Shown piece by piece: positions 1 to 5,942 of a stretch of DNA of 6,646 bases; within the stretch, counting starts at the first letter, position 1; each line of letters starts with the position of its first letter. The DNA is from Thiotrichaceae bacterium. Its GTDB lineage: Bacteria > Pseudomonadota > Gammaproteobacteria > Thiotrichales > Thiotrichaceae. Below the pieces are notes generated by a model that had not been told where the DNA came from, did no database searches, and saw only the letters and a list, made by a program, of their open reading frames with translations. The translations under genes were made by a program, and so were the position numbers. The stretch is from the NCBI GenBank assembly GCA_027024625.1, contig JALVRY010000095.1, forward strand, positions 1 to 6,646. The letters run 5' to 3'.

Positions 1-270
1 GATCCAGCTTTGTTCAAACTCACATATTTTGCACCATGTTGCCCAGAAGTGCAGTAATAGCGGCTTGCCTTTGTAATCTGAAAGTGTGACCGTTTTCCCT
101 GATAGGTCTGGGAGCATTATTTCTGGCGCTTCACCGTCAATCATTCCATATTGTTGCCATGTGCGGACACCAAAAAGAATGACGACGACCAATAATAGTT
201 CTAGTAGCCAACGTAGCCATTTTCTTTTCTTTTTAGGCTTTGTTGCTTTGTGAGTAATATGAATGTCCAT
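1..270 (-). CDS. Membrane-anchored thioredoxin-like (TlpA/ScsD-type) protein, 3' end cut off
   Basis: The first 90 codons are present and the gene runs off the left edge. The start at 270 gives a lysine- and arginine-rich N-terminus, one hydrophobic segment (about residues 19-37), and then a thioredoxin-fold entry: a [15 protein letters not shown] strand, an [17 protein letters not shown] stretch and the redox motif CKIC at residues 80-83. Family knowledge: such N-terminally anchored TlpA/DsbE/ScsD-like proteins face the periplasm and reduce or oxidise disulfides in exported proteins or cytochrome c maturation partners. The WC-x-x-C motif supports an active redox protein rather than a degenerate one. 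A weak GAG lies a few bases before the ATG. The next upstream ATG (at 280) is out of frame. A possible minus-strand -35 (TTGTCT, 323-318) lacks a good -10. The substrate cannot be deduced, and the missing C-terminus prevents choosing between TlpA and ScsD subfamilies. Confidence 0.85.
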   Translation of the reverse strand, partial: MDIHITHKATKPKKKRKWLRWLLELLLVVVILFGVRTWQQYGMIDGEAPEIMLPDLSGKTVTLSDYKGKPLLLHFWATWCKICEFEQSWI

Positions 271-338
271 TTAAGCTCATTTTTTCAAGTGAATGTTTAA
301 GTGTAACATTGTGATGTAGACAATAAATGGCTTGGCAT

Positions 339-369
339 AAAAAAAGCCGTAGCATTTGCTACGGCTTTT
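339..369 (-). terminator. Strong hairpin terminator of the OmpA-family gene
   Basis: A perfect 12-bp stem pairs AAAAGCCGTAGC (342-353) with GCTACGGCTTTT (358-369) around the loop ATTT. Read on the minus strand, the GC-rich part is followed by seven T residues (complement of 339-345). This is a classic Rho-independent signal about 80 nt after the stop at 449. It separates the OmpA-family gene from the thioredoxin-like gene, which therefore needs its own promoter in 271-338. The four T residues on the plus side could give weaker termination in the other direction. Confidence 0.88.
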
Positions 370-448
370 GGTTCTGATTCATTCTAAAAGGCATATTTAC
401 AATTCTAGACAGCCCCTACAATGTATCATGGTTTGCAACTGTGTTTGT

Positions 449-2464
449 TTAATAACCTGATTTGAGGACATCAATATAGGCTGTTGCAGTTGCTGTACCG
501 CCTTTACCATCAGAAATTGAATAGCTAAATGAGTCTTTTCCACAGAAGTTATGACGTGGTGTGTAGAGCAAGTAGCCATTGCCAAGGTCTTTGATTGTTC
601 CGTTGGTTGGTGGGACAATAATTCCTGTGAATTGTATGCTGTCACCATCAATATCATGGTCATTTTGTAGCAAATATGCGGTGTTGATTTTTAGACCGCC
701 CGGCTCATTTACCCATGTGGTTAAGAAGTCAGTAACAGCTGTTGGTGCATGGTTGGCAGTCATTCCGCCACCGTTTCCACCGCCGTTTCCACCGCCGTTT
801 CCACCGCCGTTCCCGCCGCCGTTTCCGCCGCCGTTTCCGCCGCCGTTTCCGCCGCCGTTTCCGCCGCCGTTTCCGCCGCCGTTTCCGCCGCCGTTTCCGC
901 CGCCGTTTCCGCCGCCGTTATCATCGTCTTCATCATCATTTGCATTGTTGCCGATGGTGCGATAGTCATCAACAGTAGTTTTGTACTGGATCTGGTTATG
1001 TAAAGCGCGTTGCACCCAAATTGGTGGAGTAGGGCATCGTTCTTGTCGCCAAGTGATTTTTGGCTCACCTGGACCACCTGGGTCAACCAATACTTTTTTG
1101 AATTTCTTTTGTACTGTGACGTATTCAATATCTACACGGCGGTTTTTATGTCCTTCCGCTGGTGTGTTTGGATACTTAGGATGTGTCTCTCCTAGTCCAC
1201 GACTAATTAACTCATTTGCTCTAAACCCTTTAGAGATGAAGAATTGTCTAACAGCTTCAGCTCTACGCTCTGATAAGTTTTGGTTATGTGCAAGAGAGCC
1301 AAGGTCGCAAGTGTTTCCAGTAATACGAATATTACCCTCATGGCCTGATTGACGAATTCGTGCGATAACAGTTTCCAAGCGCTTGATTGCTTTAGGTGTG
1401 AGAGTGGCACTGTCTAACTTAAAGAAGTTGTCTGCCTCTAGCTCCATTGTATTTTTAACCAGTTCTTTTCTGTATTGTGGAGGGCGAGGTGTTCCGGGGA
1501 TTTCAACACGAACACGGCGGAATTTCTGGTCAGATCGGAAGATGTTTTTGCCGATGTCATAGCGGTAATTGATATTCCCGCGTGCTCCAGATTGTTTTAG
1601 TGACTCTGCTCCACCTGCTTTTCTAAAATAAGATGCATTGACGGAAACACTATGAGGGGAGTCTTGGAAGAACTTTTCAGCGCCAATGGATGCGGTGATT
1701 TGGGTTGGTCTATCTTCATCATATTCAGCATAATTATTAGCCCACTCATAATCAAGACCTGCACGTACACGGACTAAATGTTCATCAAACATTTTACCGA
1801 CTTTTGCACCCACTCCATAATCGTAGCCTCTTTCAACGATTTCGTTATAGTCTTCGTCTTCACCTACCCAAAAGTCTTTTCCAAACCCTTTGCTACCGTA
1901 AGCTTCCCAAAATAAATCTTTATTTTCCTGACCATAACCTGCTGTTGCTTTACGACGGCGTTTAGCATTTTGATCAATGGCAATAAATGCTTTATTAACA
2001 TGCTCAACTTGGCCGTTTTTGTTTTTACTTACCCAGTTGTGATTTAACTTTGCTCCTGCTCCCGTTAAATTAGGCTCTAATTCATCATCATCGGCAAATG
2101 GATCAATGCCAACCCATGCTTCTGCACTGGTTGTGCTGGTTTCTGTCTCAGAGAATACGTGGCTAAGGTCGGCACGTGTTGTTAGTTCCGAGTCAATTCC
2201 TACGCTAAGACGAGTATTACCACCGACAAATTTTAAAGGGCCCCTTGCAACGCAAGGCTCAGCAGTTTGGGTTGAGCCAGATGCTGATGGTGCTCTTGCA
2301 GTTGTGGGTGTAGCAGGGCAAGGTGCTGGAACTTCCTTGATAATGACTTTTTCTTCTAGTGTTAGGGGAACACTTTCAGCATATACTGCATTGCTAGCAA
2401 GAATGCCAACAGAGCAAAATACATAGGGTAGGGCCCCCAACAACTTATGAGTGGGTTTGTTCAT
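449..2464 (-). CDS. OmpA-family outer-membrane protein with NGGG-repeat linker and C-terminal cadherin-like domain
   Basis: This encodes 671 residues from the ATG at 2464. A GTG at 2476 is also in frame, but GAGA just before the ATG is the better ribosome site and nothing suitable precedes the GTG. Signal peptide: residues 1-29, cleavage after AVYA. Residues about 85-305 show alternating, aromatic-rich strands that look like a beta-barrel; I do not recognise the barrel family. Residues about 345-448 are an OmpA C-terminal domain. The peptidoglycan-contacting pair corresponding to E. coli OmpA D271/R286 appears as D387 (in TCDLGS) and R401 (in LSERRA), with NRRVDIEY at its end. An acidic stretch (NDDEDDD) leads into 13 NGGG units (516-567). 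Residues 568-671 resemble cadherin-like 'tandem-95' domains (NDHDIDGD, TNGTI, GYLLYTP, DSFSYSISDGKGG). Expected role: anchoring the outer membrane to peptidoglycan, with the last domain in binding or assembly. A terminator follows. A possible -10 (TATAAA, 2531-2526) lies upstream. Confidence 0.9.
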   Translation of the reverse strand: MNKPTHKLLGALPYVFCSVGILASNAVYAESVPLTLEEKVIIKEVPAPCPATPTTARAPSASGSTQTAEPCVARGPLKFVGGNTRLSVGIDSELTTRADLSHVFSETETSTTSAEAWVGIDPFADDDELEPNLTGAGAKLNHNWVSKNKNGQVEHVNKAFIAIDQNAKRRRKATAGYGQENKDLFWEAYGSKGFGKDFWVGEDEDYNEIVERGYDYGVGAKVGKMFDEHLVRVRAGLDYEWANNYAEYDEDRPTQITASIGAEKFFQDSPHSVSVNASYFRKAGGAESLKQSGARGNINYRYDIGKNIFRSDQKFRRVRVEIPGTPRPPQYRKELVKNTMELEADNFFKLDSATLTPKAIKRLETVIARIRQSGHEGNIRITGNTCDLGSLAHNQNLSERRAEAVRQFFISKGFRANELISRGLGETHPKYPNTPAEGHKNRRVDIEYVTVQKKFKKVLVDPGGPGEPKITWRQERCPTPPIWVQRALHNQIQYKTTVDDYRTIGNNANDDEDDDNGGGNGGGNGGGNGGGNGGGNGGGNGGGNGGGNGGGNGGGNGGGNGGGNGGGMTANHAPTAVTDFLTTWVNEPGGLKINTAYLLQNDHDIDGDSIQFTGIIVPPTNGTIKDLGNGYLLYTPRHNFCGKDSFSYSISDGKGGTATATAYIDVLKSGY
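764..919 (-). repeat. 12-bp in-frame minisatellite encoding (Asn-Gly-Gly-Gly)x13
   Basis: There are thirteen consecutive 12-bp units (156 bp). Each reads N-G-G-G on the minus strand (codons AAC GGC GGC GGA in most). The eight units at 824-919, which encode the N-terminal side of the linker, are identical on the plus strand as TCCGCCGCCGTT. The five at 764-823 carry single third-position changes (GGT for GGC or GGG for GGA). The tract is far richer in GC than the surrounding gene. Because the unit length is a multiple of three, gain or loss of units would alter linker length without a frameshift. Confidence 0.97.
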
Positions 2465-2582
2465 AATTTTTCTCACTGTTGTAGTTATTGTTGTGTGCTA
2501 TTATTTTTGGATTCTTAGAAATATATTTATATTGAGACTTTTTCACGAAAGATCTAACGAATAAAAAGGCTTGAATTTCCCC

Positions 2583-2642
2583 TATTTTGTTTAAAAAAAT
2601 CAGCCAATAGCTTGGCTATTACCTTTATTTTTAAACAAAATA
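2583..2642. repeat. Nested inverted repeat: 15-bp AT-rich outer arms around a smaller palindrome
   Basis: The outer arms are perfect: TATTTTGTTTAAAAA (2583-2597) and TTTTTAAACAAAATA (2628-2642). Between them, AGCCAA-TAGC-TTGGCT (2602-2617) forms an inner hairpin. An overlapping alternative, AATAGC-TTG-GCTATT (2606-2620), is mutually exclusive with it. The whole 60-bp element is nearly symmetric and could extrude as a cruciform or fold as RNA. It lies between rsmE and the OmpA-family promoter. Confidence 0.85.
2593..2617 (-). terminator. Possible terminator of the ypfJ-rsmE unit
   Basis: On the minus strand the hairpin AGCCAA-GCTA-TTGGCT is followed after GA by seven T residues (complement of 2593-2599). 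This fits a Rho-independent terminator, although the stem is short with only six pairs. It lies over 300 nt past the rsmE stop, so termination may occur earlier, for example at the weak AGC-CG / CG-GCT hairpin inside the dispersed repeat at 2758-2786, which on this strand is followed by a T-run. Confidence 0.45.
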
Positions 2643-2753
2643 AGAAAGATCATGCTCTTTTTTCTCTTGTCATCCCTTCATGTAAAGGTCTCATATTTTT
2701 AAAATCACGCTTTATTTATTGCACTGTGGTAAATATACAAACAATGATTGACA

Positions 2754-2803
2754 TAATAAAAAATAGCCGATAAACGAGCTGTTTTTGTTTTTTGGGTAAT
2801 TTT
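2754..2803. repeat. Dispersed imperfect repeat, copy A
   Basis: This 50-bp copy shares, in order, TAATAA, TAGC, GATAA, CGAGCTG, TTGTTT, GGGT and ATTTT with 6202-6246. Small insertions separate the blocks (core here TAGC-C-GATAA-A-CGAGCTG). About 37 of the 45 bases of the shorter copy match. The core can form a weak hairpin (TAGC with GCTG, a C-G / G-C pair inside). On the minus strand it is followed by six T residues, so it might also act as a terminator after rsmE. Confidence 0.6.
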
Positions 2804-2927
2804 ATTAGTTTTAGTGTTTTCTGAAGAATATCAAGCAAGTTGTTGATTTAACGTAATTCTACAAGGTGTCTTTTTGAACTAAAGCTTTATTTTAGTTATT
2901 TCGTATTAATTTCAGTGATTGAGGGGC

Positions 2928-3653
2928 TTATAAATTGCCAGAATAGGCTTGCAATAAGGATAAACCTGCGATGGCGGCAGTTTCTGCTCGTAATATCCGC
3001 GTGCCAAATTGAATGGCTTGGATGTTGTTTTTTTTGCACAAAATAATTTCTTGATCGGTAAAGCCGCCTTCTGGCCCAATGAATAATTCAATAGAATTTT
3101 CTAAGTTTAATTCAGATAATGGATGTTTCGCCTTGGGCAGCATAACAATGCGTTGTACTTTAGCTGCTTGACTGATATGTGTCTCCAATGAAATAGGGGC
3201 TTGGATAGTTGGAATAGCAGTGCGACCTGATTGCTCACAAGCGGCGATGATAATATTTTTCCAGCGTAATATTTTTTTTTCAATTTGATTAGCTTTAATA
3301 CGAATAATACTGCGTTCGCTAATAATAGGCTGAATATTATTCACTCCAAGCTCCACACTTTTTTGGATCGCATAATCCATTTTTTCTGGCTTTATTAGAC
3401 TTAGAGCAAGTGTGGTGAAAGTAGTAGATTCACGATTAATATCGTTAAATTTTATAACTTTTACTTGAGATTGGCGTTTTTCAATATGACAAATTTGGCA
3501 AAGATATTCACCGCCCTGTCCGTTAAATAAAATAAGTGCTGCTTCGGCTTTTAACCGCAGCACTTGAATGGCATGGCGATGAATTTCTTTGGGAAGTTTT
3601 ATGACTTTTCTGACTTCCAATGTCTGTTCTGTGTAAAAACGCGGTATTTTCAT
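2928..3653 (-). CDS. rsmE: 16S rRNA (uracil-1498-N3)-methyltransferase RsmE
   Basis: The protein has 241 residues, close to the 243 of E. coli RsmE. RsmE methylates N3 of U1498 in helix 44 of 16S rRNA in the assembled 30S subunit, using S-adenosylmethionine. Visible family marks: a PUA-like N-terminus with HRHAIQVLRLK (residues 25-35) and FNGQGGEY (43-50); the KPEKMDYAIQKSVELGV segment (88-104); SERS (112-115); AACEQSGRTAIP (137-148); and the SPOUT knot motifs IGPEGGF (192-198) and FGTRILRAETA (216-226), which build the S-adenosylmethionine site. The start lies 4 nt after the stop of the upstream metallopeptidase gene, so the two are almost certainly co-transcribed. The ribosome site is weak (AAGA), so translational coupling is likely. 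The protein is rich in Ile and Lys, in keeping with the AT-rich genome. No key motif is missing. Confidence 0.96.
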   Translation of the reverse strand: MKIPRFYTEQTLEVRKVIKLPKEIHRHAIQVLRLKAEAALILFNGQGGEYLCQICHIEKRQSQVKVIKFNDINRESTTFTTLALSLIKPEKMDYAIQKSVELGVNNIQPIISERSIIRIKANQIEKKILRWKNIIIAACEQSGRTAIPTIQAPISLETHISQAAKVQRIVMLPKAKHPLSELNLENSIELFIGPEGGFTDQEIILCKKNNIQAIQFGTRILRAETAAIAGLSLLQAYSGNL

Positions 3654-3657
3654 GCGA

Positions 3658-4518
3658 TTATCTTAGGGAATCAAAGGTGTTACACTTATTCATATCACCA
3701 TATTTTAAGCCTACCGCAAGCCAATGTTTACGTTGCTCTGAGGTGCCATGTGTGAATGCATCAGGATTAACTCTACGTCCAGCATTGCGTTGTAGTTGAT
3801 CATCACCAATAGCAGTAGCAGCACGTATACCTTCTTCCAAGTCGCCTTGTTCTAACCAATGTTTATTTTTTTCGCTGTAGTGTGCCCAAATGCCTGCATA
3901 GCAATCGGCTTGTAGTTCTAGCAAAACAGAAATTTGATTTGCCTGACGTTGGGAAGATTGGCGTTGTATTTGATCAACTTTTGTGGATGTGCCAAGTATA
4001 TTTTGGACATGGTGCCCCACTTCGTGCCCTAACACATAGGCTTGAGCAAAGTCACCGGGAGCACCTAAGTTGCGTAATTCTTTGAAAAAGGCTAAATCGA
4101 TGTAGACTCGAGAATCGGCAGGACAATAAAAAGGCCCACTTGCTGCCGATGCCATACCACAAGCAGAATTAATTGCTGATGTGAATAAGGTTAAGCGAGG
4201 TTCTATGTAATTTATGTTTGCCTGAAGAGGTAACTGTTCGTTCCACACATCTTCAATACTACCTAAAATACTTTTAACAAACTCTGCCCCTTCGTCGTTT
4301 GCGGGAGGCATTGATGAATCATGTTGATCTGTAAGCGATCCGCCAGAACTTGTCACTAAGTTGAGTAGTTTTATAGGATCTTCACCAAAGAGTAGACCGA
4401 CTACGAATAGTATGACGATACCAATGCCACCTAACTTCATTCCACCACGGCGACCTATTGATCTTCTCCCCCTTAAATCATCTACATTCGTGCTACGTCT
4501 GCTATTTCTCCACTTCAT
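3658..4518 (-). CDS. ypfJ: YpfJ-type neutral zinc metallopeptidase, membrane-anchored
   Basis: The protein has 286 residues, almost the length of E. coli YpfJ, and starts like the family (MKWRNSRRSTNVDDLRG; E. coli has MRWQGRRESDNVEDRR). A basic N-terminus precedes one transmembrane segment (about 31-44), so the catalytic domain should be periplasmic. The zinc motif is HEVGH at 165-169. The downstream ELQADCYAG segment (201-209) probably supplies the third ligand, E201. Cysteines at 120, 132, 206 and 279 could form disulfides. Family knowledge: putative neutral zinc metallopeptidases (PF04228), substrate not established. A perfect AAGGAG (4536-4531) lies 12 nt before the ATG, longer than ideal, but no other in-frame start fits better. 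It is the first gene of a two-gene unit with rsmE. A TATAAT (4642-4637) lies on this strand about 120 nt upstream, with a TTGACA (4657-4652) too close for normal sigma-70 spacing. Confidence 0.93.
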   Translation of the reverse strand: MKWRNSRRSTNVDDLRGRRSIGRRGGMKLGGIGIVILFVVGLLFGEDPIKLLNLVTSSGGSLTDQHDSSMPPANDEGAEFVKSILGSIEDVWNEQLPLQANINYIEPRLTLFTSAINSACGMASAASGPFYCPADSRVYIDLAFFKELRNLGAPGDFAQAYVLGHEVGHHVQNILGTSTKVDQIQRQSSQRQANQISVLLELQADCYAGIWAHYSEKNKHWLEQGDLEEGIRAATAIGDDQLQRNAGRRVNPDAFTHGTSEQRKHWLAVGLKYGDMNKCNTFDSLR

Positions 4519-4574
4519 GGCAAGGTCTATCTCCTTATGTTTATGGATTTCGTTCCATAAATTAAATTGTTGTA

Positions 4575-4609
4575 CTAGAGAGGTTGTCTGAAATTAGATA
4601 GCCTCCTAG
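4575..4609. repeat. Long imperfect hairpin in the ypfJ/sigma divergent region
   Basis: Left arm 4575-4589 (CTAG A GAGG TTGTCT) pairs with right arm 4596-4609 (AGATAG CCTC CTAG) around GAAATT. This gives 14 pairs, two of them G-U in a plus-strand transcript, with one bulged A. No T-run follows on either strand, so it is not a terminator. It lies 57-91 nt upstream of the ypfJ start, where it would be part of the mRNA leader if transcription starts at the TATAAT at 4642-4637. Confidence 0.65.
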
Positions 4610-4658
4610 AGTAAAAAATGTACAGATAAATTTTTAATTATAACTACACTCTGTCAAC

Positions 4659-4751
4659 CAAAGTTTAGTCTATGCGTTAGAGTGGGCAAAGTTTAAATTA
4701 AAACCACTGCAAGATTAGAACTTTTTTACAATTGTAATCTGGACAAAGTTT
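4659..4751 (+). promoter_or_regulatory. Three CAAAGTTT boxes upstream of the sigma-factor gene
   Basis: Exact CAAAGTTT occurs at 4659-4666, 4687-4694 and 4744-4751, at steps of 28 and 57 bp, about twice 28. A second shared module, GTCTAT followed by TTAGAGT, occurs at 4668-4683 (with GCG between the parts) and, merged, at 4771-4782. Repeated boxes on one face of the helix before a regulatory gene suggest an activator or repressor array; the protein that binds is unknown. Confidence 0.5.
4726..4737. promoter_or_regulatory. 12-bp perfect palindrome, possible operator
   Basis: TTACAATTGTAA is perfectly self-complementary. It lies between the second and third CAAAGTTT boxes, just upstream of the best sigma-factor promoter candidate. 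Its form fits a dimeric helix-turn-helix repressor site (MarR/OhrR operators have related TACAATT half-sites), but no regulator gene of that type is in the window. Confidence 0.4.
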
Positions 4752-4767
4752 GAAACCTACTTAATAT
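4740..4767 (+). promoter_or_regulatory. Candidate promoter of the sigma-factor operon
   Basis: TGGACA (4740-4745, five of six matches to the -35 consensus) and TAATAT (4762-4767, four of six) are separated by 16 bp. Transcription would start near 4774, leaving a leader of about 37 nt. An alternative pair is TTGAAA (4750-4755) and TATTAG (4774-4779) with an 18-bp spacer. The CAAAGTTT box at 4744-4751 overlaps the -35 of either. Confidence 0.4.
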
Positions 4768-4810
4768 TTTGTCTATTAGAGTTTGGTTTAAGGAGTAAGG
4801 TCTGAAAGCA

Positions 4811-5338
4811 GTGGATGAGGTGGAATCTTTTCTCAAGACGGTGGAGCGTCGAGCTTTTGTTGTTGCAAGAATCAACACAAAAGATGAGGAAGAAGCTTTG
4901 GATATTGTGCAGGATGCAATGTTTACGCTTGTGCAAAAATATTCAGACCGTCCATTAGGTGAACTAGCTCCTCTTTTTCATACAATTTTGTATAGCAAAA
5001 TCAATGATTGGCATCGAAAACAAAAAGTCAGAAATCGCTGGCGAGTGTTTTTTGGATTTGGTGATGTAGATGTTCCTGCCGAAGATACTGTTCCTCAAGA
5101 ACAGTTTTTAGAGCCAGATGATTATCTGCAAGAGCTGGAAATAAATAAGAATGTACTTGAAGCAATAAAAAATCTACCGCTTCGACAGCAGCAAGCCGTT
5201 ATATTACGGGCTTGGGAGGGGTATAGTGTTGCGGAAACAGCAGATATAATGAAGTGTTCACAAGGAAGTGTGAAGACGCATTATTCCCGTGCAGTACACT
5301 CTTTGCGAGATAAGCTTGGAGATTTGGTAAATGAATGA
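4811..5338 (+). CDS. ECF-like sigma-70 family RNA polymerase sigma factor
   Basis: The protein has 175 residues with only the two ECF sigma domains. Sigma-2 spans about 5-76 and includes EEALDIVQDAMFTLV (27-41) and the -10-recognising segment LFHTILYSKINDWHRKQKVRNR-like stretch (55-76). Sigma-4 spans about 114-168 with LPLRQQQAVILRAWEGYSV and the helix-turn-helix CSQGSVKTHYSRAVHSLR (149-166). It directs RNA polymerase to a dedicated promoter set. The wording (DIVQDAM, GSVKTHYSRA) matches, from memory, the Pseudomonas sigma factors encoded before a single-span membrane protein and a DUF3106 protein, such as SbrI of P. aeruginosa. An in-frame TAA at 4796-4798 limits the start. GTG 4811 lies 10 nt after AGG. 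A CTG at 4802 sits 6 nt after the perfect AAGGAG (4790-4795) and cannot be excluded. The 3' end overlaps the next gene by 8 nt. Confidence 0.92.
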   Translation: MDEVESFLKTVERRAFVVARINTKDEEEALDIVQDAMFTLVQKYSDRPLGELAPLFHTILYSKINDWHRKQKVRNRWRVFFGFGDVDVPAEDTVPQEQFLEPDDYLQELEINKNVLEAIKNLPLRQQQAVILRAWEGYSVAETADIMKCSQGSVKTHYSRAVHSLRDKLGDLVNE

Positions 5339-5747
5339 TAATAAACTACATACCATAATTTGTGGAAGTTTAGATAAGGATGTTGATGCACTGAGTGCAG
5401 AACTTAGGTCAAAGCTGACTCGTGTGCGTGTTAGCTCGTTGGAGCGTCGTTCTACTTTCTCGTTTTGGAAAGTGAAATCAAAAGCAATCACTTTATTGGC
5501 ATCTTTGGCTGTGGTTGCAGTGTCTTCCTACGTTGTTTTGCAGACACCTAGCACTACCGTTGATCATGTCGATATGGTCGCTTCTTCTGAATCATTACAA
5601 CAAAACTTAATAGAAGATGAACCAATTTTTTTGGATGATGTCGATACTGATGTCGGGGATGAATTTTTTCTGACGGAAGAGGATTTGGATTTCTTTGATA
5701 ATCTAGATCTGTACCAATGGCTTGATGCTGAGTTTAAACTATCCTAA
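5331..5747 (+). CDS. Single-span membrane protein, probable sigma-factor partner (anti-sigma-like, DUF3619/SbrR-like)
   Basis: The protein has 138 residues. The ATG lies inside the last codons of the sigma gene (ATGAATGA overlap), with GGAGAT (5318-5323) as ribosome site, so production is coupled to the sigma factor. Residues 1-50 are cytoplasmic-type, with LDKDVDALSAELRSKLTRVR and a basic end. Residues about 51-70 form one transmembrane helix (AITLLASLAVVAVSSYVVL). The tail 71-138 has 20 acidic residues and one lysine, and ends FFDNLDLYQWLDAEF. Proteins of this shape follow ECF sigma factors of the same type in Pseudomonas (SbrR, an anti-sigma factor, as I recall), and DUF3619 proteins hold the equivalent place in Betaproteobacteria. 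Inference: the N-terminus holds the sigma factor at the membrane and the periplasmic tail senses a signal. No zinc-binding HxxxCxxC motif is present, so it is not a ZAS anti-sigma factor. The membership is inferred from position and shape. Confidence 0.75.
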   Translation: MNDNKLHTIICGSLDKDVDALSAELRSKLTRVRVSSLERRSTFSFWKVKSKAITLLASLAVVAVSSYVVLQTPSTTVDHVDMVASSESLQQNLIEDEPIFLDDVDTDVGDEFFLTEEDLDFFDNLDLYQWLDAEFKLS

Positions 5748-5793
5748 AGTTGGAGTAAGTACCTAGGTTTAGAGTAATAGTTTATTTGTTTTG

Positions 5794-5843
5794 AGCCAGT
5801 AGCTGGGTTGTGGGTGCTACATAGAGTGGCTTGAATAGTTTTT
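5794..5843 (+). terminator. Possible terminator after the sigma/partner genes
   Basis: AGCCA-GTAGC (5794-5803) pairs with GCTAC (5816-5820) and TGGCT (5827-5831), with ATAGAG bulged between the two right-hand blocks and a G/T-rich loop. Five T residues follow at 5839-5843 after TGAATAG. The bulge and the gap before the T-run make this a weak or regulated terminator. Some read-through into the next genes is plausible. Confidence 0.4.
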
Positions 5844-5942
5844 CCCTATCATGTTTAAGCGTAATACAAAATATTAAGCGTTTAAGTAATAGGCTGAAGA
5901 ATGATCTTTTAGTGTTTCATGGAATAGAATACTAAACCTACA

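Larger units (their letters stand above)
2465..2927. other. Non-coding interval between rsmE and the OmpA-family gene
   Basis: About 460 very AT-rich bases with no credible ORF in either direction. The part nearest 2465 must hold the promoter of the OmpA-family gene. I see a possible -10 (TATAAA, complement of 2526-2531) without a convincing -35, plus an imperfect inverted repeat with CTTTTT and AAAAAG ends around 2537-2567. The middle holds a nested inverted repeat (2583-2642). The right part holds one copy of a dispersed repeat (2754-2803). A short AACTAAA / TTTAGTT inverted repeat (2877-2897) lies just past the rsmE stop and lacks a T-run. Confidence 0.7.

Noticed and set aside
764..919. 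Possible CRISPR array
   Set aside because: Units are contiguous 12-mers inside a coding frame, with no spacers and no cas genes nearby.
579..1128. Plus-strand ORFs with FPPP, RRRF or AAVS repeats and a minus-strand ETAA-repeat ORF over the 12-bp array
   Set aside because: They are alternative-frame readings of the NGGG minisatellite, with no ribosome sites or family likeness; the NGGG frame lies inside a recognised long protein.
2748..2776. Consensus -35 TTGACA on the plus strand, suggesting an antisense RNA to rsmE
   Set aside because: The best -10 at 17-bp spacing is TAAACG (three of six matches), and no gene or structured RNA follows on that strand.
2877..2897. AACTAAA / TTTAGTT hairpin as the rsmE terminator
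   Set aside because: Seven AT-rich pairs and no T-run on the minus strand.
4581..4592. DNA-uptake sequence of the Neisseriaceae type (AGGTTGTCTGAA)
   Set aside because: Only one copy in 6.6 kb and not an exact known dialect; the rest of the window reads as gammaproteobacterial. Mentioned only within the hairpin finding.
5258..5491. 77-residue minus-strand ORF across the sigma/partner junction
   Set aside because: It lies antisense to two well-supported overlapping genes and has no family features.
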